Below, one piece after another: positions 1-8,152 of a stretch of 64,000 nucleotides of DNA. The notes under the pieces were generated by a model. The model saw only the letters and a program-made list of their open reading frames with translations. It had not been told where the DNA came from and made no database searches. Positions within the stretch are counted from its first letter, which is position 1. Every line of letters begins with the position of its first letter. A program made the position numbers and the translations under genes. The DNA comes from Streptomyces sp. Root1304 (GTDB taxonomy: Bacteria > Actinomycetota > Actinomycetes > Streptomycetales > Streptomycetaceae): the NCBI RefSeq assembly GCF_001426405.1, contig NZ_LMEP01000022.1, positions 334,066-398,065 on the forward strand. Direction: 5' to 3'.

Positions 1-899
1 GCCGTCTCGATGAAGCCGAGCGCCGCCCGTACTCCGCTGTCGAGGGTCGGCATGCGCTCGGCGAACCCGCCCGCGACCGTGTTCAGCTCCGCGGCCGGGG
101 CGCCGAGCGCCTCCGCGAAGCGGGCCACGGCCGCGAGCCGGGCGCTCGCGGGCGCGCTCGCCTGGGTGAGACCGGACATCTCGACGTTGGACCGCTCGGT
201 GAGCGCGCCGATCGTCTCGATCGTCCGGGTCATCGCCTCCATGTCCGCGACCATCTCGTCCAGTCCCTCCTCGATCGCGGCGAAGTCGTCGAGCAGACCG
301 GGCGAGTCGTCGTCCCACCGGCTCTCGTCGTCCGCGCCCGGGCCCTCGCCCTTCTCTCCGGGTACGGACGACGGCCCGTCCCCCTCCTGGATTCCGCGCA
401 GGACCCGTGCGGGGGTGAGGAGTTCGAAGCCGTCCCTGAGCCCGGCCTCCAAGGCGCTCTCGATCTCCTTGCGCGCGTCGGCCAGCCGGCTGCGCGACCG
501 CTGGTACCGGATCGTCCTGATGGACGCGATGTCGAAGGGCAGTTGCCCGGCCTCCCCGATGTGGATCGTCGGCTTGCCGGTGATGTGACGCAGCCCCAGC
601 TCGTACATCACGTTGGGGTTGCCGCCGCTGACATCCGCGATGACGAGGTCGGACTCGATGACGTGCGAGCAGATCTGCGCGTTGATGTCACCGGCCTGCG
701 GGATGCCGTCGGCACGCACGGCCTCGATGTCGTACTTCGCGCAGGCGGGGGCGATCACCTGCTCGTAGACCCCGAGGTGGTGCTCGTACGCCTCGCGCTC
801 GGGGCTGCCGTGCGCGGCGTACGGATCACCGATGGGGCCGACGACGAAACACGTCCGGGGCCGGTCGGGCTCGGGCCGGGCAGCCTGTGACGCCATCAT
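1..899 (-). CDS. TIR/nucleoside-deoxyribosyltransferase-like protein (C-terminus beyond left edge)
   Basis: The reading frame is open from ATG 899 to the left edge, so at least 299 residues are present and the end is missing. Residues ~18-105 resemble the TIR/nucleoside 2-deoxyribosyltransferase-like fold: an opening TCFVVGPIGDPY strand-loop, then DVSGGNPNVMYELGLRH with the NPNVxYELG signature of that superfamily. After it come a charged linker (~150-195) and a helical, coiled-coil-like region. In this superfamily the first domain binds or hydrolyses nucleotides or nucleosides, often as an effector in bacterial conflict systems; that role here is inference. ATG 899 shares ATGA with the stop of the HTH gene before it, so translation is probably coupled. 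A second ATG follows at 896. Confidence 0.72.
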   Translation of the reverse strand, partial: MMASQAARPEPDRPRTCFVVGPIGDPYAAHGSPEREAYEHHLGVYEQVIAPACAKYDIEAVRADGIPQAGDINAQICSHVIESDLVIADVSGGNPNVMYELGLRHITGKPTIHIGEAGQLPFDIASIRTIRYQRSRSRLADARKEIESALEAGLRDGFELLTPARVLRGIQEGDGPSSVPGEKGEGPGADDESRWDDDSPGLLDDFAAIEEGLDEMVADMEAMTRTIETIGALTERSNVEMSGLTQASAPASARLAAVARFAEALGAPAAELNTVAGGFAERMPTLDSGVRAALGFIET

Positions 900-1204
900 G
901 CGGGGTCCTCCGTTTCGTGGGGGTCGGTGGTGTCGAACCGGGCGGCGTGCGCGGCGCCGGCTTCCAGGTCGACGGCGTACAGGGGCCGTTCCTCGATGCC
1001 GAGGGAGCGCAGCAGGTACGCGGTCGGGATGCGGTAGCGTCCGCCGACGCGCAGCACCGGGCAGGGGAAGGTGCCGAGGCGGATCAGCTTGTACGCCGTC
1101 GCGGGGCAGACGCCGAAGGCGCGGGCGGCCGTGCGCAGGTCGACGCTCAGGGGCAGGTCGAAGGCCTCGGCGAAGCCCAGCGGCGGCCCGGACCGGGGGC
1201 TCAC
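896..1204 (-). CDS. Small helix-turn-helix (excisionase/MerR-like) protein
   Basis: This 102-residue protein has a single HTH unit at residues ~20-70 (RTAARAFGVCPATAYKLIR, then a wing ending GGRYRIPTAYLL). That is the layout of the excisionase/MerR-like 'helix-turn-helix domain 17' family. The GTG start overlaps the stop of the preceding gene (GTGA), and its own stop overlaps the next start (ATGA), so it sits inside a coupled operon. Such proteins normally bind DNA; no integrase or phage gene lies beside it, so an operon-specific regulator is the simplest reading. The tail (~70-102) is acidic and unrecognised. Confidence 0.75.
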   Translation of the reverse strand: MSPRSGPPLGFAEAFDLPLSVDLRTAARAFGVCPATAYKLIRLGTFPCPVLRVGGRYRIPTAYLLRSLGIEERPLYAVDLEAGAAHAARFDTTDPHETEDPA

Positions 1205-2046
1205 CGCCGGCCTCCGGCGGGGCGCAGCACGAGGGTGCCGAGGAGTTCGGCGTCCTCGTGACGGCGGGCCCGGAACACCAGGTCGCGCAGGCCCGCGTGG
1301 TGCGCGAGCGCGCCGATCCGCTCCCCTTCGCGCCGGGTGCGCGACTCGGCGAAGCAGAGGGTCGCGGCCAGCCCGTCGGGGCGGGACGGGGGCGTGACGT
1401 GCAGTTCCCAGGCCTCGTCCGGCGGGGGCGGCCCTTCCGGCGGTACGGCGGCGGCGCGGGCGGCGGCAAAGGCCGCGACGTCCACGACGGGCACCTCCCA
1501 CCGGAAGCGGCCGGCGTAGGCCCACATGCGGTTCACCGCCTCCTTCACGATCAGGCCACCGGGATCGGGGCGCTCCGGGGCGGATCGCTCGGGTTCCGGT
1601 CCGTCGGAGCCCGGTCCGTCGGAGTCCCGGCCGTCGAAGTCCGCGCCGTCCGGGGTCGTTTCGTCCGGTTCCGCCTTGTCGAGGGCCGCGAGGACGCCGA
1701 GGACGGCCTCCGATTCCAGGTCGGCCCGTTCGACGCGCAAGTGGCGCAGAATGCGGTAGAGGTTCCGGTACAGACCGGGTATGGCCAGCCACACGACGAA
1801 CAGCCGTCCCCTGCCCTCGCCGCCCCGCGGCTCCCGCAGGGCGGCGGCGACCGCCTGCCGCCAGACCTCCGCCCCCAGAGCGGGGTCGCGCCGCGGTCCG
1901 TACAGGGCGTTCCGGCTCTCCTCGGGGGACAGTCGTACGGGGGTGCGGCCGACACGCACAGTGAGCGACGGCCGTGCGCGCTGCGGCACTCCGAGCAGCG
2001 CCCCGTCGATCAGGGCGAACGCGCCCCCGGGTTCAGTCGATGTCAT
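1201..2046 (-). CDS. Hypothetical protein of the coupled five-gene operon
   Basis: This 281-residue cytoplasmic protein has no family I can name. The first ~125 residues look like a compact helical domain (a WLAIPGLYRNLYRILRHLR stretch). A low-complexity Asp/Gly/Pro/Glu linker follows (~128-165), then a second domain of ~110 residues beginning LIVKEAVNRMWAYAGRFRW. There is no signal peptide or membrane segment. The ATG lies 14 bases inside the end of the preceding gene, and the stop is shared with the GTG of the HTH gene. The linker suggests two separable domains. Position in an unbroken coupled operon suggests stoichiometric expression with the cyclase-like and TIR-like proteins. Confidence 0.72.
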   Translation of the reverse strand: MTSTEPGGAFALIDGALLGVPQRARPSLTVRVGRTPVRLSPEESRNALYGPRRDPALGAEVWRQAVAAALREPRGGEGRGRLFVVWLAIPGLYRNLYRILRHLRVERADLESEAVLGVLAALDKAEPDETTPDGADFDGRDSDGPGSDGPEPERSAPERPDPGGLIVKEAVNRMWAYAGRFRWEVPVVDVAAFAAARAAAVPPEGPPPPDEAWELHVTPPSRPDGLAATLCFAESRTRREGERIGALAHHAGLRDLVFRARRHEDAELLGTLVLRPAGGRR

Positions 2047-2338
2047 CGTCTCTTCCTTCCCACCTCGTCAGGGCCGCTGAGGACAGCGCGGCGACGGCTC
2101 TCTCGCAGGCGCGCACGAGGTCGACGACCGCCGCGCGCACGGATGCGTGGCCCGGTTCCGCACGCCGACCCGGCGGTGCGGTCCGGGTCCTGGCCGGGAG
2201 GTCCGCCGGGGCGGCGGGATGGATGTGGATGTCGCCGTACACGGCGTGGCCGACGTTCACCCCGAAGTCCGCCCACTGGCCACCGCCGCCCGCGACGCCG
2301 CCTTCGTACTGCTCCCCGGTGTCGTACGGGGCCGTCAC
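2033..2338 (-). CDS. Small hypothetical protein of the coupled five-gene operon
   Basis: This 101-residue protein starts at a GTG that overlaps the stop of the cyclase-like gene (GTGA). It ends 14 bases inside the next gene. Its N-terminal half is Gly-rich (a YDTGEQYEGGVAGGGGQW stretch) and runs into VGHAVYGDIHIHP. The C-terminal third is a predicted amphipathic helix (AAVVDLVRACERAVAAL). No known domain is recognised. Start choice rests on overlap and on good reading-frame character over the alternative frame in the same bases. Small glycine-rich partners followed by a helix are common in Streptomyces NTPase or effector operons, but that is only an analogy. Confidence 0.6.
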   Translation of the reverse strand: MTAPYDTGEQYEGGVAGGGGQWADFGVNVGHAVYGDIHIHPAAPADLPARTRTAPPGRRAEPGHASVRAAVVDLVRACERAVAALSSAALTRWEGRDDDID

Positions 2339-3201
2339 CCGGCGCGCCGGGGACCGGCCGGCGGAGGGACGACGGGCAGGCCGATCCGCAGGCCACCGTT
2401 GACGTCCCGCCCGACGGCGGCACCCTGCTGGACGTACTGGGAGAGGGCCGGCCGGCCCGGCCCCGAACCGTCCGGCGAGGACGGCGAGGACGACCCGGAC
2501 GGCGCGGGCCGCGAGGACGGCGCGGCCGACCCGGACGGCTCGTGCCTCACCCCCCGCGTCCCCTCTCCCCGCGTCCCCTCCACCCACGGCCGTACGTCGT
2601 CCGGGCCGTGGCCGGGTACGCGGATCCAGCCGTAGCCCCCGAACTCCTTCACCCGCACGTCCACCCGCACGTAGTCGGCCGGGTCGAGCCCGGGGTGCCC
2701 GAAGCGCACCACGTCCTGGAACAGCCGGTCCGAGACGATGACGGCCAGGTCCGCCGAGGTGAGGCCGGCCAGCGCGGCCCTCAGCGGCGGCGCGTTCACG
2801 AAGCGGGCCACGGCGACCGGCGCGGGTCCGGCGTGGCCGAGTGCGGCGTCGGCGACGACACCGGCGTCGAGGGCGAGGCGGAGCCTGACTCGCGGGGCCC
2901 CCGGACGGGAGTTGAGGGCCCCGAGGCCGGCGGCGAGCTCGGTCACGAAGGCCCCGGGCACCACGGCCTCGGGGGTGGACTCGGGGAGTACGGCGAACTC
3001 CTGGTCGCCCTGCGGCTGGCGCGCCCAGCCGGCGCGGTCGAGTCCGGTCAGCCTCGCGGCCCGGTCGAGGAGCCGGACCAGATCGGCCTGGACCGCCGAC
3101 TGGGCCCGGGTGTCGAGGAGGCTGTACCGCTCCACGTCGGCCGCGAGGCACAGCCGACGGTGCGGTACGGGGTCGGGCTGCCGGAGGGAGGGTTCGTTCA
3201 T
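2335..3201 (-). CDS. Class III nucleotidyl-cyclase-like domain protein
   Basis: This 288-residue protein has a domain at ~15-185 that reads like a cyclase homology domain. LCLAADVERYS carries the Asp of the first metal site, QPQGDQEFAVLP matches the beta-hairpin Gly-Asp of the second, and VARFVNAPPLRAAL is close to the Asn/Arg helix. A long Pro/Ser/Gly linker and a short conserved-looking tail (GRDVNGGLRIGLP) follow. Class III cyclases make cAMP or cGMP, but many actinobacterial relatives are degenerate, so activity is uncertain. ATG 3201 is chosen over upstream codons because the protein-like sequence starts there. It heads the operon running to the left edge and lies 74 bp downstream of a Crp/Fnr gene, a suggestive pairing. 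Confidence 0.7.
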   Translation of the reverse strand: MNEPSLRQPDPVPHRRLCLAADVERYSLLDTRAQSAVQADLVRLLDRAARLTGLDRAGWARQPQGDQEFAVLPESTPEAVVPGAFVTELAAGLGALNSRPGAPRVRLRLALDAGVVADAALGHAGPAPVAVARFVNAPPLRAALAGLTSADLAVIVSDRLFQDVVRFGHPGLDPADYVRVDVRVKEFGGYGWIRVPGHGPDDVRPWVEGTRGEGTRGVRHEPSGSAAPSSRPAPSGSSSPSSPDGSGPGRPALSQYVQQGAAVGRDVNGGLRIGLPVVPPPAGPRRAG

Positions 3202-3275
3202 GGTGGATCGCCACCTTCCATGGCTTGTCGGGTGCGGTGCACGCCCACTCTGCGAGGAAGGTTCCGAGCCGTCGA

Positions 3276-4016
3276 TCAACCCGTATTTGTGCGACTCCGT
3301 GGCCCCGGCCCGGGCACGGCGGGCACACTCAGCCGGGCGGCCGTCCGCAGCCGCGCCATGTCCCGTACGAAGGTCCGCCGGTGCCCGGTGGTGATGAGCC
3401 CGTCCTCGCGCAGCTGGGCCAGGGCCTTGTGCACGGTGTGCGTGGTGGACCCGGTGAGGGCGGCGAACTCGGCCTGGGAGAGGTTCACGTCGATGCGTAC
3501 CGACTGCTTCCACCCCGGCTCGCCGTACGACTCCGCGAGTTCGACGAGGACCCGGGCCAGCCTCACCAGGACCGGGTATCCGCCGAGTTCGAGCCGCAGG
3601 CGGTCGGAGCGGCGCAGCCGGCCGCAGAGCACCTGGCCGAGGGCGAGCGCCACTTCGGGGTGCGCCCCGAGGAAGGGCTGCAGCGCGTGCCCGGGGACGA
3701 CGGTGGCGAGCACGTCGCCGCAGGCGGTGACCGTGGCGGACCGCGGCCCGTGGTCCATGACGGCCACCTCGCCCACGACGTCCCCGGCGAGCCTGATGTC
3801 CATGAGCGAGACCCGTTCGCCGTCCAGTCGGGCCGTCACCTTCACCACCCCTTCGTGGAGGACCACCAACTCCCGGGCGTGGTCGCCCTCGTTGATCAGT
3901 ACGTCCCCCACGACGTAGCGGCGCCGGCTGCCGAGCCGGTCGAAGGCCTCACGCGCCGAGGGCGACAGGGTGTGGAGGAACGGCACGCGTTCCTCGGTGT
4001 TCGAGCCGTGCGTCAT
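3276..4016 (-). CDS. Crp/Fnr-family transcriptional regulator
   Basis: This 246-residue protein has the standard two-domain Crp/Fnr layout. The cyclic-nucleotide-binding beta-roll is at ~15-130 (GDVLINEGDHARELVVLHEG, then GDVVGEVAVMDHGPRSATV, where the phosphate-binding cassette lies). A dimer helix and a winged helix follow at ~165-225 (LSQAEFAALTGSTTHTVHKA as the HTH). The cassette has GEVAVMDHGPRSATV rather than the exact E. coli cAMP pattern, so the ligand cannot be assigned. Family members act as homodimers on inverted repeats. The next gene downstream on the same strand is cyclase-like, so regulation by a nucleotide made nearby is an attractive inference. Confidence 0.9.
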   Translation of the reverse strand: MTHGSNTEERVPFLHTLSPSAREAFDRLGSRRRYVVGDVLINEGDHARELVVLHEGVVKVTARLDGERVSLMDIRLAGDVVGEVAVMDHGPRSATVTACGDVLATVVPGHALQPFLGAHPEVALALGQVLCGRLRRSDRLRLELGGYPVLVRLARVLVELAESYGEPGWKQSVRIDVNLSQAEFAALTGSTTHTVHKALAQLREDGLITTGHRRTFVRDMARLRTAARLSVPAVPGPGPRSRTNTG

Positions 4017-4145
4017 GAGCACAGCAGAGCACCCCGCCGGGGCGGTGGCGCCCGTTTCGATTCCGCGCGCCCCGGTGCACCGAACGCACACCGGGGCGCG
4101 CGGCGGCGCACGACCGGAGCGCACTGCGCCGCCCCCGGAAACGCC

Positions 4146-4183
4146 CGAGGGGCCGTTTCAGATCGCTCTGAAACGGCCCCTCG
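4146..4183 (-). terminator. Strong stem-loop terminator after tRNA-Pro
   Basis: A perfect 17-bp inverted repeat (arms 4146-4162 and 4167-4183) closes a 4-base loop. It lies ~20 bp beyond the 3' end of the minus-strand tRNA and before the Crp/Fnr gene. There is no strong U-tract, which is usual for Streptomyces. Confidence 0.8.
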
Positions 4184-4201
4184 GAATCCGACTTTCTCAA
4201 G

Positions 4202-4275
<74 letters not shown>

Positions 4276-4786
4276 TTGCCCGTCTGACCTGGGGTTTCCC
4301 CTGGCTGAACGCGCATGAGAACAATACCGCACTTTCCCCGGTGGTCACGAACCCCTTTCCGGGCGCCTCGGGCACGGGGAGGCGAGAGGGGGTGACGGTC
4401 ACGCTCCGTAGCGCCTTGGGGGCTTCGCGTGCGGGGCGGGGGGCGACGGGGCGAGTTCCGGGATGAGCCGTCTTGGGTACGGAAGGTGCCCATGTGGCGA
4501 ACAGAGTGGTTCGTACGCATATGCCGGTCGGATCGTTGCCGTTGGCATGTGGCAGAAAAATGCCCAAGCGGAATCCGCTGCTCATGGGCCCGAGCAGGGC
4601 GGGACCACCGAAAACACAGTCGGAACCGATCGTCAACCGTTCGGGTTTCGGACAAAACTCGTGGCGATATTGATCCGTCCCGGAAAGATCAACACCATGA
4701 AGTGTCGGCCTGTTCGGGACGGGACCACTGCCGATGCACCACCTGGGCGGAGAACCGACCAGGCGTCTCGCAGGGGAGGAACTCGG
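4276..4786. promoter_or_regulatory. Divergent intergenic region between tRNA-Pro and acyl-CoA dehydrogenase
   Basis: About 510 bp without a convincing gene. It must hold the tRNA promoter (minus) and the acyl-CoA dehydrogenase promoter (plus). A purine-rich ribosome-binding site (GGGGAGGA, 4773-4780) lies directly before the ATG at 4787. The stretch 4500-4720 is less GC-rich than its surroundings, as expected for a promoter. I see no clear -35/-10 pair or riboswitch. Confidence 0.5.
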
Positions 4787-5995
4787 ATGGACGGCTACTT
4801 CAGCAGTCGGCTGCATCATCAGCTCAGGGAGACGGTCCGCGACTTCGCGGAGCGTGAGGTGCGGCCGCGGATACCCGAGATGGAGGAGTCCCGGACGGTC
4901 CACCACGAGCTGTCCCGGCTGATCGCCGAGCAGGGCTGGCTGGGCGCGACCATCAACCAGGAGTACGGCGGCATGGGCGCCGGCCACCTGGCGAAGACCA
5001 TCATCATCGAGGAGCTGTCCCGGGTCAGCGGCGCCATGGGCGCCATGGTCCAGGCCTCCCAGCTGGGCACCGCCAAGATCGTCCACTTCGGCAGCGACGA
5101 GCAGCGCAAGACCTGGCTCCCGGCCATCGCCGCGGGCGAGTGCCTGCCGACCATCGCGGTCACCGAGCCCGAGTCCGGTGGCCATGTCCTCGGCATGAGC
5201 GCCAGCGCGGTACGGGACGGCGACGACTACATCCTGAACGGCAGCAAGGTCTTCGTCGGCAACAGTCACGTCGGCGACCTCCACGGCGTGGTGGTCAGGA
5301 CCGGTCCCGGTTCGAAGGGACTGACCGCTTTCCTGGTCGAATCCGATCGCCCCGGTTTCAGGACCGGTCCGCAGCAGCAGGCCATGGGTCTCCACGGGTT
5401 CAGCTTCGGCGAGCTGATCTTCGAGAACTGCCGGATTCCGGCCGCCAACCGCCTGGGCGACGAGGGCGACGGCCTGTCCGTCGCGTACTCCTCCAGCGTC
5501 CTGTACGGACGGGCCAACCTCACCGCCGTCTCGCTCGGCATCCACCAGGCGATCCTGGACGAGACCACCCGCTTCGCCTCCGAGCGCATCCGGTACGGAA
5601 AGCCGCTCCACGACCTCCCGACGGTCAAGCTGAAGCTGGGTCAGATGCAGTCCCGCCTCATGACCGCCCGGCTCGCCGCGTACCACGCCGTGCACCTGCT
5701 CGACCAGGGGCTCTCCTGCGACGCCGAGCTGATGAACGCCAAGCTCGTCAACGTCGAGTCGGCGATCGACTCCGGCCGCAACGCCATGGAGATCCACGCC
5801 GCCGCCGGCCTCTTCACCGACCGTGCCATCGAGCGCTACCTCCGGGACGCCCACCACATCTTCGCCCCGGCCGGCACCTCCGACATCCAGCTCCTGAGGC
5901 TGGCCGAGGTCGCCCTCGGCCAGGACAAGGGCAGCTGGTCGGAGCGACTGTCCGAGCTGGTCCGCACCCCTGCCCCGGAGCCCGTCCACGCCTGA
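4787..5995 (+). CDS. Acyl-CoA dehydrogenase
   Basis: This 402-residue protein is the usual length for the acyl-CoA dehydrogenase family. It has the N-terminal helical domain (1-115), the middle beta domain with PTIAVTEPESGGH, and the C-terminal helical domain with RYGKPL and the FAD/partner-contacting region ending IFAPAGTSDIQLLRLAEVALG. These FAD enzymes oxidise acyl-CoA thioesters at the alpha-beta bond and pass electrons to ETF. The usual 'ITNG' of the middle domain is ILNGSKVFVGNSHVGD, an atypical form seen in members tied to secondary metabolism rather than bulk beta-oxidation. Start ATG 4787 follows an excellent ribosome-binding site. The gene is isolated and convergent with the conservon. 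Confidence 0.9.
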   Translation: MDGYFSSRLHHQLRETVRDFAEREVRPRIPEMEESRTVHHELSRLIAEQGWLGATINQEYGGMGAGHLAKTIIIEELSRVSGAMGAMVQASQLGTAKIVHFGSDEQRKTWLPAIAAGECLPTIAVTEPESGGHVLGMSASAVRDGDDYILNGSKVFVGNSHVGDLHGVVVRTGPGSKGLTAFLVESDRPGFRTGPQQQAMGLHGFSFGELIFENCRIPAANRLGDEGDGLSVAYSSSVLYGRANLTAVSLGIHQAILDETTRFASERIRYGKPLHDLPTVKLKLGQMQSRLMTARLAAYHAVHLLDQGLSCDAELMNAKLVNVESAIDSGRNAMEIHAAAGLFTDRAIERYLRDAHHIFAPAGTSDIQLLRLAEVALGQDKGSWSERLSELVRTPAPEPVHA

Positions 5996-6102
5996 CCCGC
6001 GGACCGCCGGAACCGCGGCCCGTCGGCGCCCGGCCTCCGTCCACCGGAACCGCGGCCCCTCGACGCGCCCGAACTCCGCGCGTCGCGCCTCGACATGCCG
6101 GA

Positions 6103-6134
6103 AGCCCCGGTACGGCCGATGCCGTACCGGGGCT
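6103..6134. terminator. Bidirectional stem-loop terminator
   Basis: A perfect 14-bp inverted repeat (6103-6116 with 6121-6134) has a CGAT loop. It lies between the convergent acyl-CoA dehydrogenase (+) and GAF-protein gene (-), so it can serve both. A short direct repeat (CCGGAACCGCGGCCC) precedes it at ~6008 and ~6040. Confidence 0.75.
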
Positions 6135-6167
6135 CCACGCGTCCCGGGCGTGTCCGGACGCCGACGG

Positions 6168-6740
6168 TCAGAACATGCCGTCCTCACGGCGGTTGATCTG
6201 CTCCATCAGCTCCGCCGCCATCGTCTTGATCGTCTCCAGACCGGCGCGCCCCCACGGCCGTACGTCCGTGTCGACCACGCAGATGGTGCCGAGGGCGACC
6301 CCCGTACGGTCTATCAGCGGCGCCCCCATGTACGAGCGGATGCCGATCTCGTCCACGACCGGGTTCCCCGCGAAGCGCGGGTAGTCGCACACGTCCTCCA
6401 GGACCAGCGCCTTCCGGCGCACGACCACGTGCGGGCAGTAGCCGTGGTCACGGGCCATGAAGCGCCCGACGCCACCGGAGCCCGCGGCGGCCGCACCCAG
6501 GTCGCTGCCCGAGTGGGTGCCCTCCGGGGTGTGCAGGCCGGCGAAGAACTGCCGGTTCTCGTCGATGAAGTTGACCATCGAGAACGGGGCCCCGGTCACC
6601 TCGGCGAGGCGGTGGGCGAACTCGTCGAACGCCGGCTCCGGCCGCTCCCCGAGACCCAGCTCGCGCAGCCGCTGCACACGGGCCGGCGCGTCCTTGTCGA
6701 TGGGCGTCAGCAGGAGGTGACCGGTCGGGTCGTACGTCAT
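6168..6740 (-). CDS. GAF domain protein, fifth gene of the conservon
   Basis: This 190-residue protein is essentially one GAF domain (~25-180): GAPFSMVNFIDENRQFFAGL, then CPHVVVRRKALVLEDVCDYPRF, then IRSYMGAPLIDRTGVALGTICVVD, the standard GAF core. GAF domains bind small ligands or mediate signalling contacts. The ATG overlaps the CvnD stop (ATGA), so it is translated with the conservon. Several Streptomyces conservons carry an extra gene after CvnD, either a cytochrome P450 (CvnE) or a GAF-type protein (CvnF); this is the second kind. It probably senses or relays the signal handled by the CvnA-D complex. Confidence 0.85.
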   Translation of the reverse strand: MTYDPTGHLLLTPIDKDAPARVQRLRELGLGERPEPAFDEFAHRLAEVTGAPFSMVNFIDENRQFFAGLHTPEGTHSGSDLGAAAAGSGGVGRFMARDHGYCPHVVVRRKALVLEDVCDYPRFAGNPVVDEIGIRSYMGAPLIDRTGVALGTICVVDTDVRPWGRAGLETIKTMAAELMEQINRREDGMF

Positions 6741-7360
6741 GGCGTGGCTCCGTAGCTCGGCGCGGCGGCCGGGAGGGTGGTGAGCAGATGCTGGACGAGG
6801 GTCAGCAGGGTGCGGATGCCGGAGCTGGAGATCCGGGCGTCGCAGAGGACGACCGGCACCTCCGGCTTGAGGTCGAGGGCGGACCGGATCTCGTCCGGTT
6901 CGTAGCGGTAGGAGCCGTCGAACTCGTTGACCGCGACGACGAACTGGATGCCCCGCCGCTCGAAGAAGTCCACGGCGGAGAAGCACTCCTGGAGCCGCCG
7001 GGTGTCGGCGAGGACGACCGCTCCGAGCGCTCCCTCGGAGAGTTCGTCCCACATGAACCAGAAGCGCTCCTGGCCCGGGGTGCCGAAGAGGTACAGGACA
7101 TGGCGGTCGTCGAGCGTGATGCGGCCGAAGTCCATCGCCACGGTCGTCGTGGTCTTGGACTCCACGCCCTCCAGGCTGTCGGTGGCGGCGCTGACCGAGG
7201 TCAGCAGCTCCTCGGTGCTCAGCGGTTCGATCTCGCTGACCGCACCCACCAGGGTCGTCTTGCCCACGCCGAATCCGCCGGCCACCAGGATCTTGAGCGC
7301 GGTGGGGAAGGCGTCGGTCGTGGAACTGTCGTGGCGCTCAGAGCCGTTGTCGTAGGCCAT
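6737..7360 (-). CDS. cvnD: CvnD: conservon small GTPase-like protein
   Basis: This 207-residue protein belongs to the MglA/Ras-like 'ATP/GTP-binding protein' family of conservons. Visible motifs are the P-loop GGFGVGKTT (~28-36), the switch region ESKTTTTVAMDFGRI, the G3-like GTPGQERFWFMW, and VNEFDG in place of the usual NKxD. The changed G4 motif may alter nucleotide specificity. In known conservons CvnD works with CvnA, CvnB and CvnC in a membrane-associated complex resembling eukaryotic GPCR/G-protein signalling. It overlaps CvnC by 23 bases and is coupled to the GAF gene. Confidence 0.93.
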   Translation of the reverse strand: MAYDNGSERHDSSTTDAFPTALKILVAGGFGVGKTTLVGAVSEIEPLSTEELLTSVSAATDSLEGVESKTTTTVAMDFGRITLDDRHVLYLFGTPGQERFWFMWDELSEGALGAVVLADTRRLQECFSAVDFFERRGIQFVVAVNEFDGSYRYEPDEIRSALDLKPEVPVVLCDARISSSGIRTLLTLVQHLLTTLPAAAPSYGATP

Positions 7361-7715
7361 CGAGCACTGCCTCCAGCAAGGAACGGTCGGTTGGGTTGGC
7401 GTGGAACCGGGGGGCGCGGGCGGTGAGCGCCCCGCAGTCCACGAGGTCGGAGAGCAGGACCTTGGTGACCACGGCCGGGAGCCGTAAGTGCGCCGCGATC
7501 TCAGCCACCGAGGTGGGCCCGCCGCACAGCCCGAGGGCCAGGCTGTGCTCGGGACCCATGTGGGCCTGGGGGGACGAGCCGGTCGCCATCACCATGGACA
7601 GCAGGTCCAGGGCGGTGGTGGGCTGGGTCCGGCCGCCACTGACCGTGTACGGGCGGATCAGCCGGCCGGCCGCGTCGTCGAGCCAGGGCCCCTCCTGTGC
7701 GGACGTCACCTTCAC
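7338..7715 (-). CDS. cvnC: CvnC: DUF742 protein
   Basis: This 125-residue DUF742 protein has the family's opening (WLDDAAGRLIRPYTVSGGRT) and a winged-helix-like middle and end (SVAEIAAHLRLPAVVTKVLL, LVDCGALTARAP). CvnC proteins are small partners in the conservon complex. The GTG start shares GTGA with the CvnB stop, so the two are coupled, and the end overlaps CvnD. The winged-helix-like fold suggests a protein- or nucleic-acid-contact role; the family's biochemistry is not settled. Confidence 0.92.
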   Translation of the reverse strand: MKVTSAQEGPWLDDAAGRLIRPYTVSGGRTQPTTALDLLSMVMATGSSPQAHMGPEHSLALGLCGGPTSVAEIAAHLRLPAVVTKVLLSDLVDCGALTARAPRFHANPTDRSLLEAVLDGLRQRL

Positions 7716-8146
7716 CGTCCGCGGCCACCGACCGCGCCGGCCGCCTGCCGCGCCGGGGTGACCAGATACGGCCGGACGCTCTTGACGAGCATCGCCATCT
7801 CGTATCCGAGGACGGCCGCGTCCGCCTCGCGCCCCGCGAGGACCGCGAGGCAGGTGCCGGAGCCCGCCGTGGAGACGAACAGCAGGGTGGAGTCCAGTTC
7901 CACGACCACCTGTCGCACCTCGCCGCCGTCGCCGAACCGGGCACCCGCGCTGCGCCCGAGCGAGTACAGCCCGGAGGCGAGCGCCGCCATGTGGTCGGCG
8001 GCGTCGGGGTCGAGTCCGTGGACGGACTTCACGAGGCCGTCGGAGGAGAGCAGAACCGCGTTGCGGGTGTACGGGACCCGCTGGACCAAGCCGCTGAGCA
8101 GCCAGTCGAGATCCGAGGAATGGCCGGTCGGCACATTGCTCGCCAT
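7712..8146 (-). CDS. cvnB: CvnB: roadblock/LC7 domain protein
   Basis: This 144-residue protein has one roadblock/LC7 domain (~10-125): DWLLSGLVQRVPYTRNAVLL, SSDGLVKSVHGLD, and a sheet ending STAGSGTCLAVLAG. Roadblock proteins act as regulators or GTPase-activating partners of Ras-like GTPases, which fits its place between the CvnA sensor and the CvnD GTPase. It begins 6 bp after the CvnA stop. Confidence 0.93.
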   Translation of the reverse strand: MASNVPTGHSSDLDWLLSGLVQRVPYTRNAVLLSSDGLVKSVHGLDPDAADHMAALASGLYSLGRSAGARFGDGGEVRQVVVELDSTLLFVSTAGSGTCLAVLAGREADAAVLGYEMAMLVKSVRPYLVTPARQAAGAVGGRGR

Positions 8147-8152
8147 GGTGAT

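Noticed and set aside
832..3918. A 1028-codon plus-strand open frame across the left region
   Set aside because: Arg/Gly/Pro-rich composition without domains; it is antisense to five well-formed minus-strand genes. Typical of GC-rich DNA.
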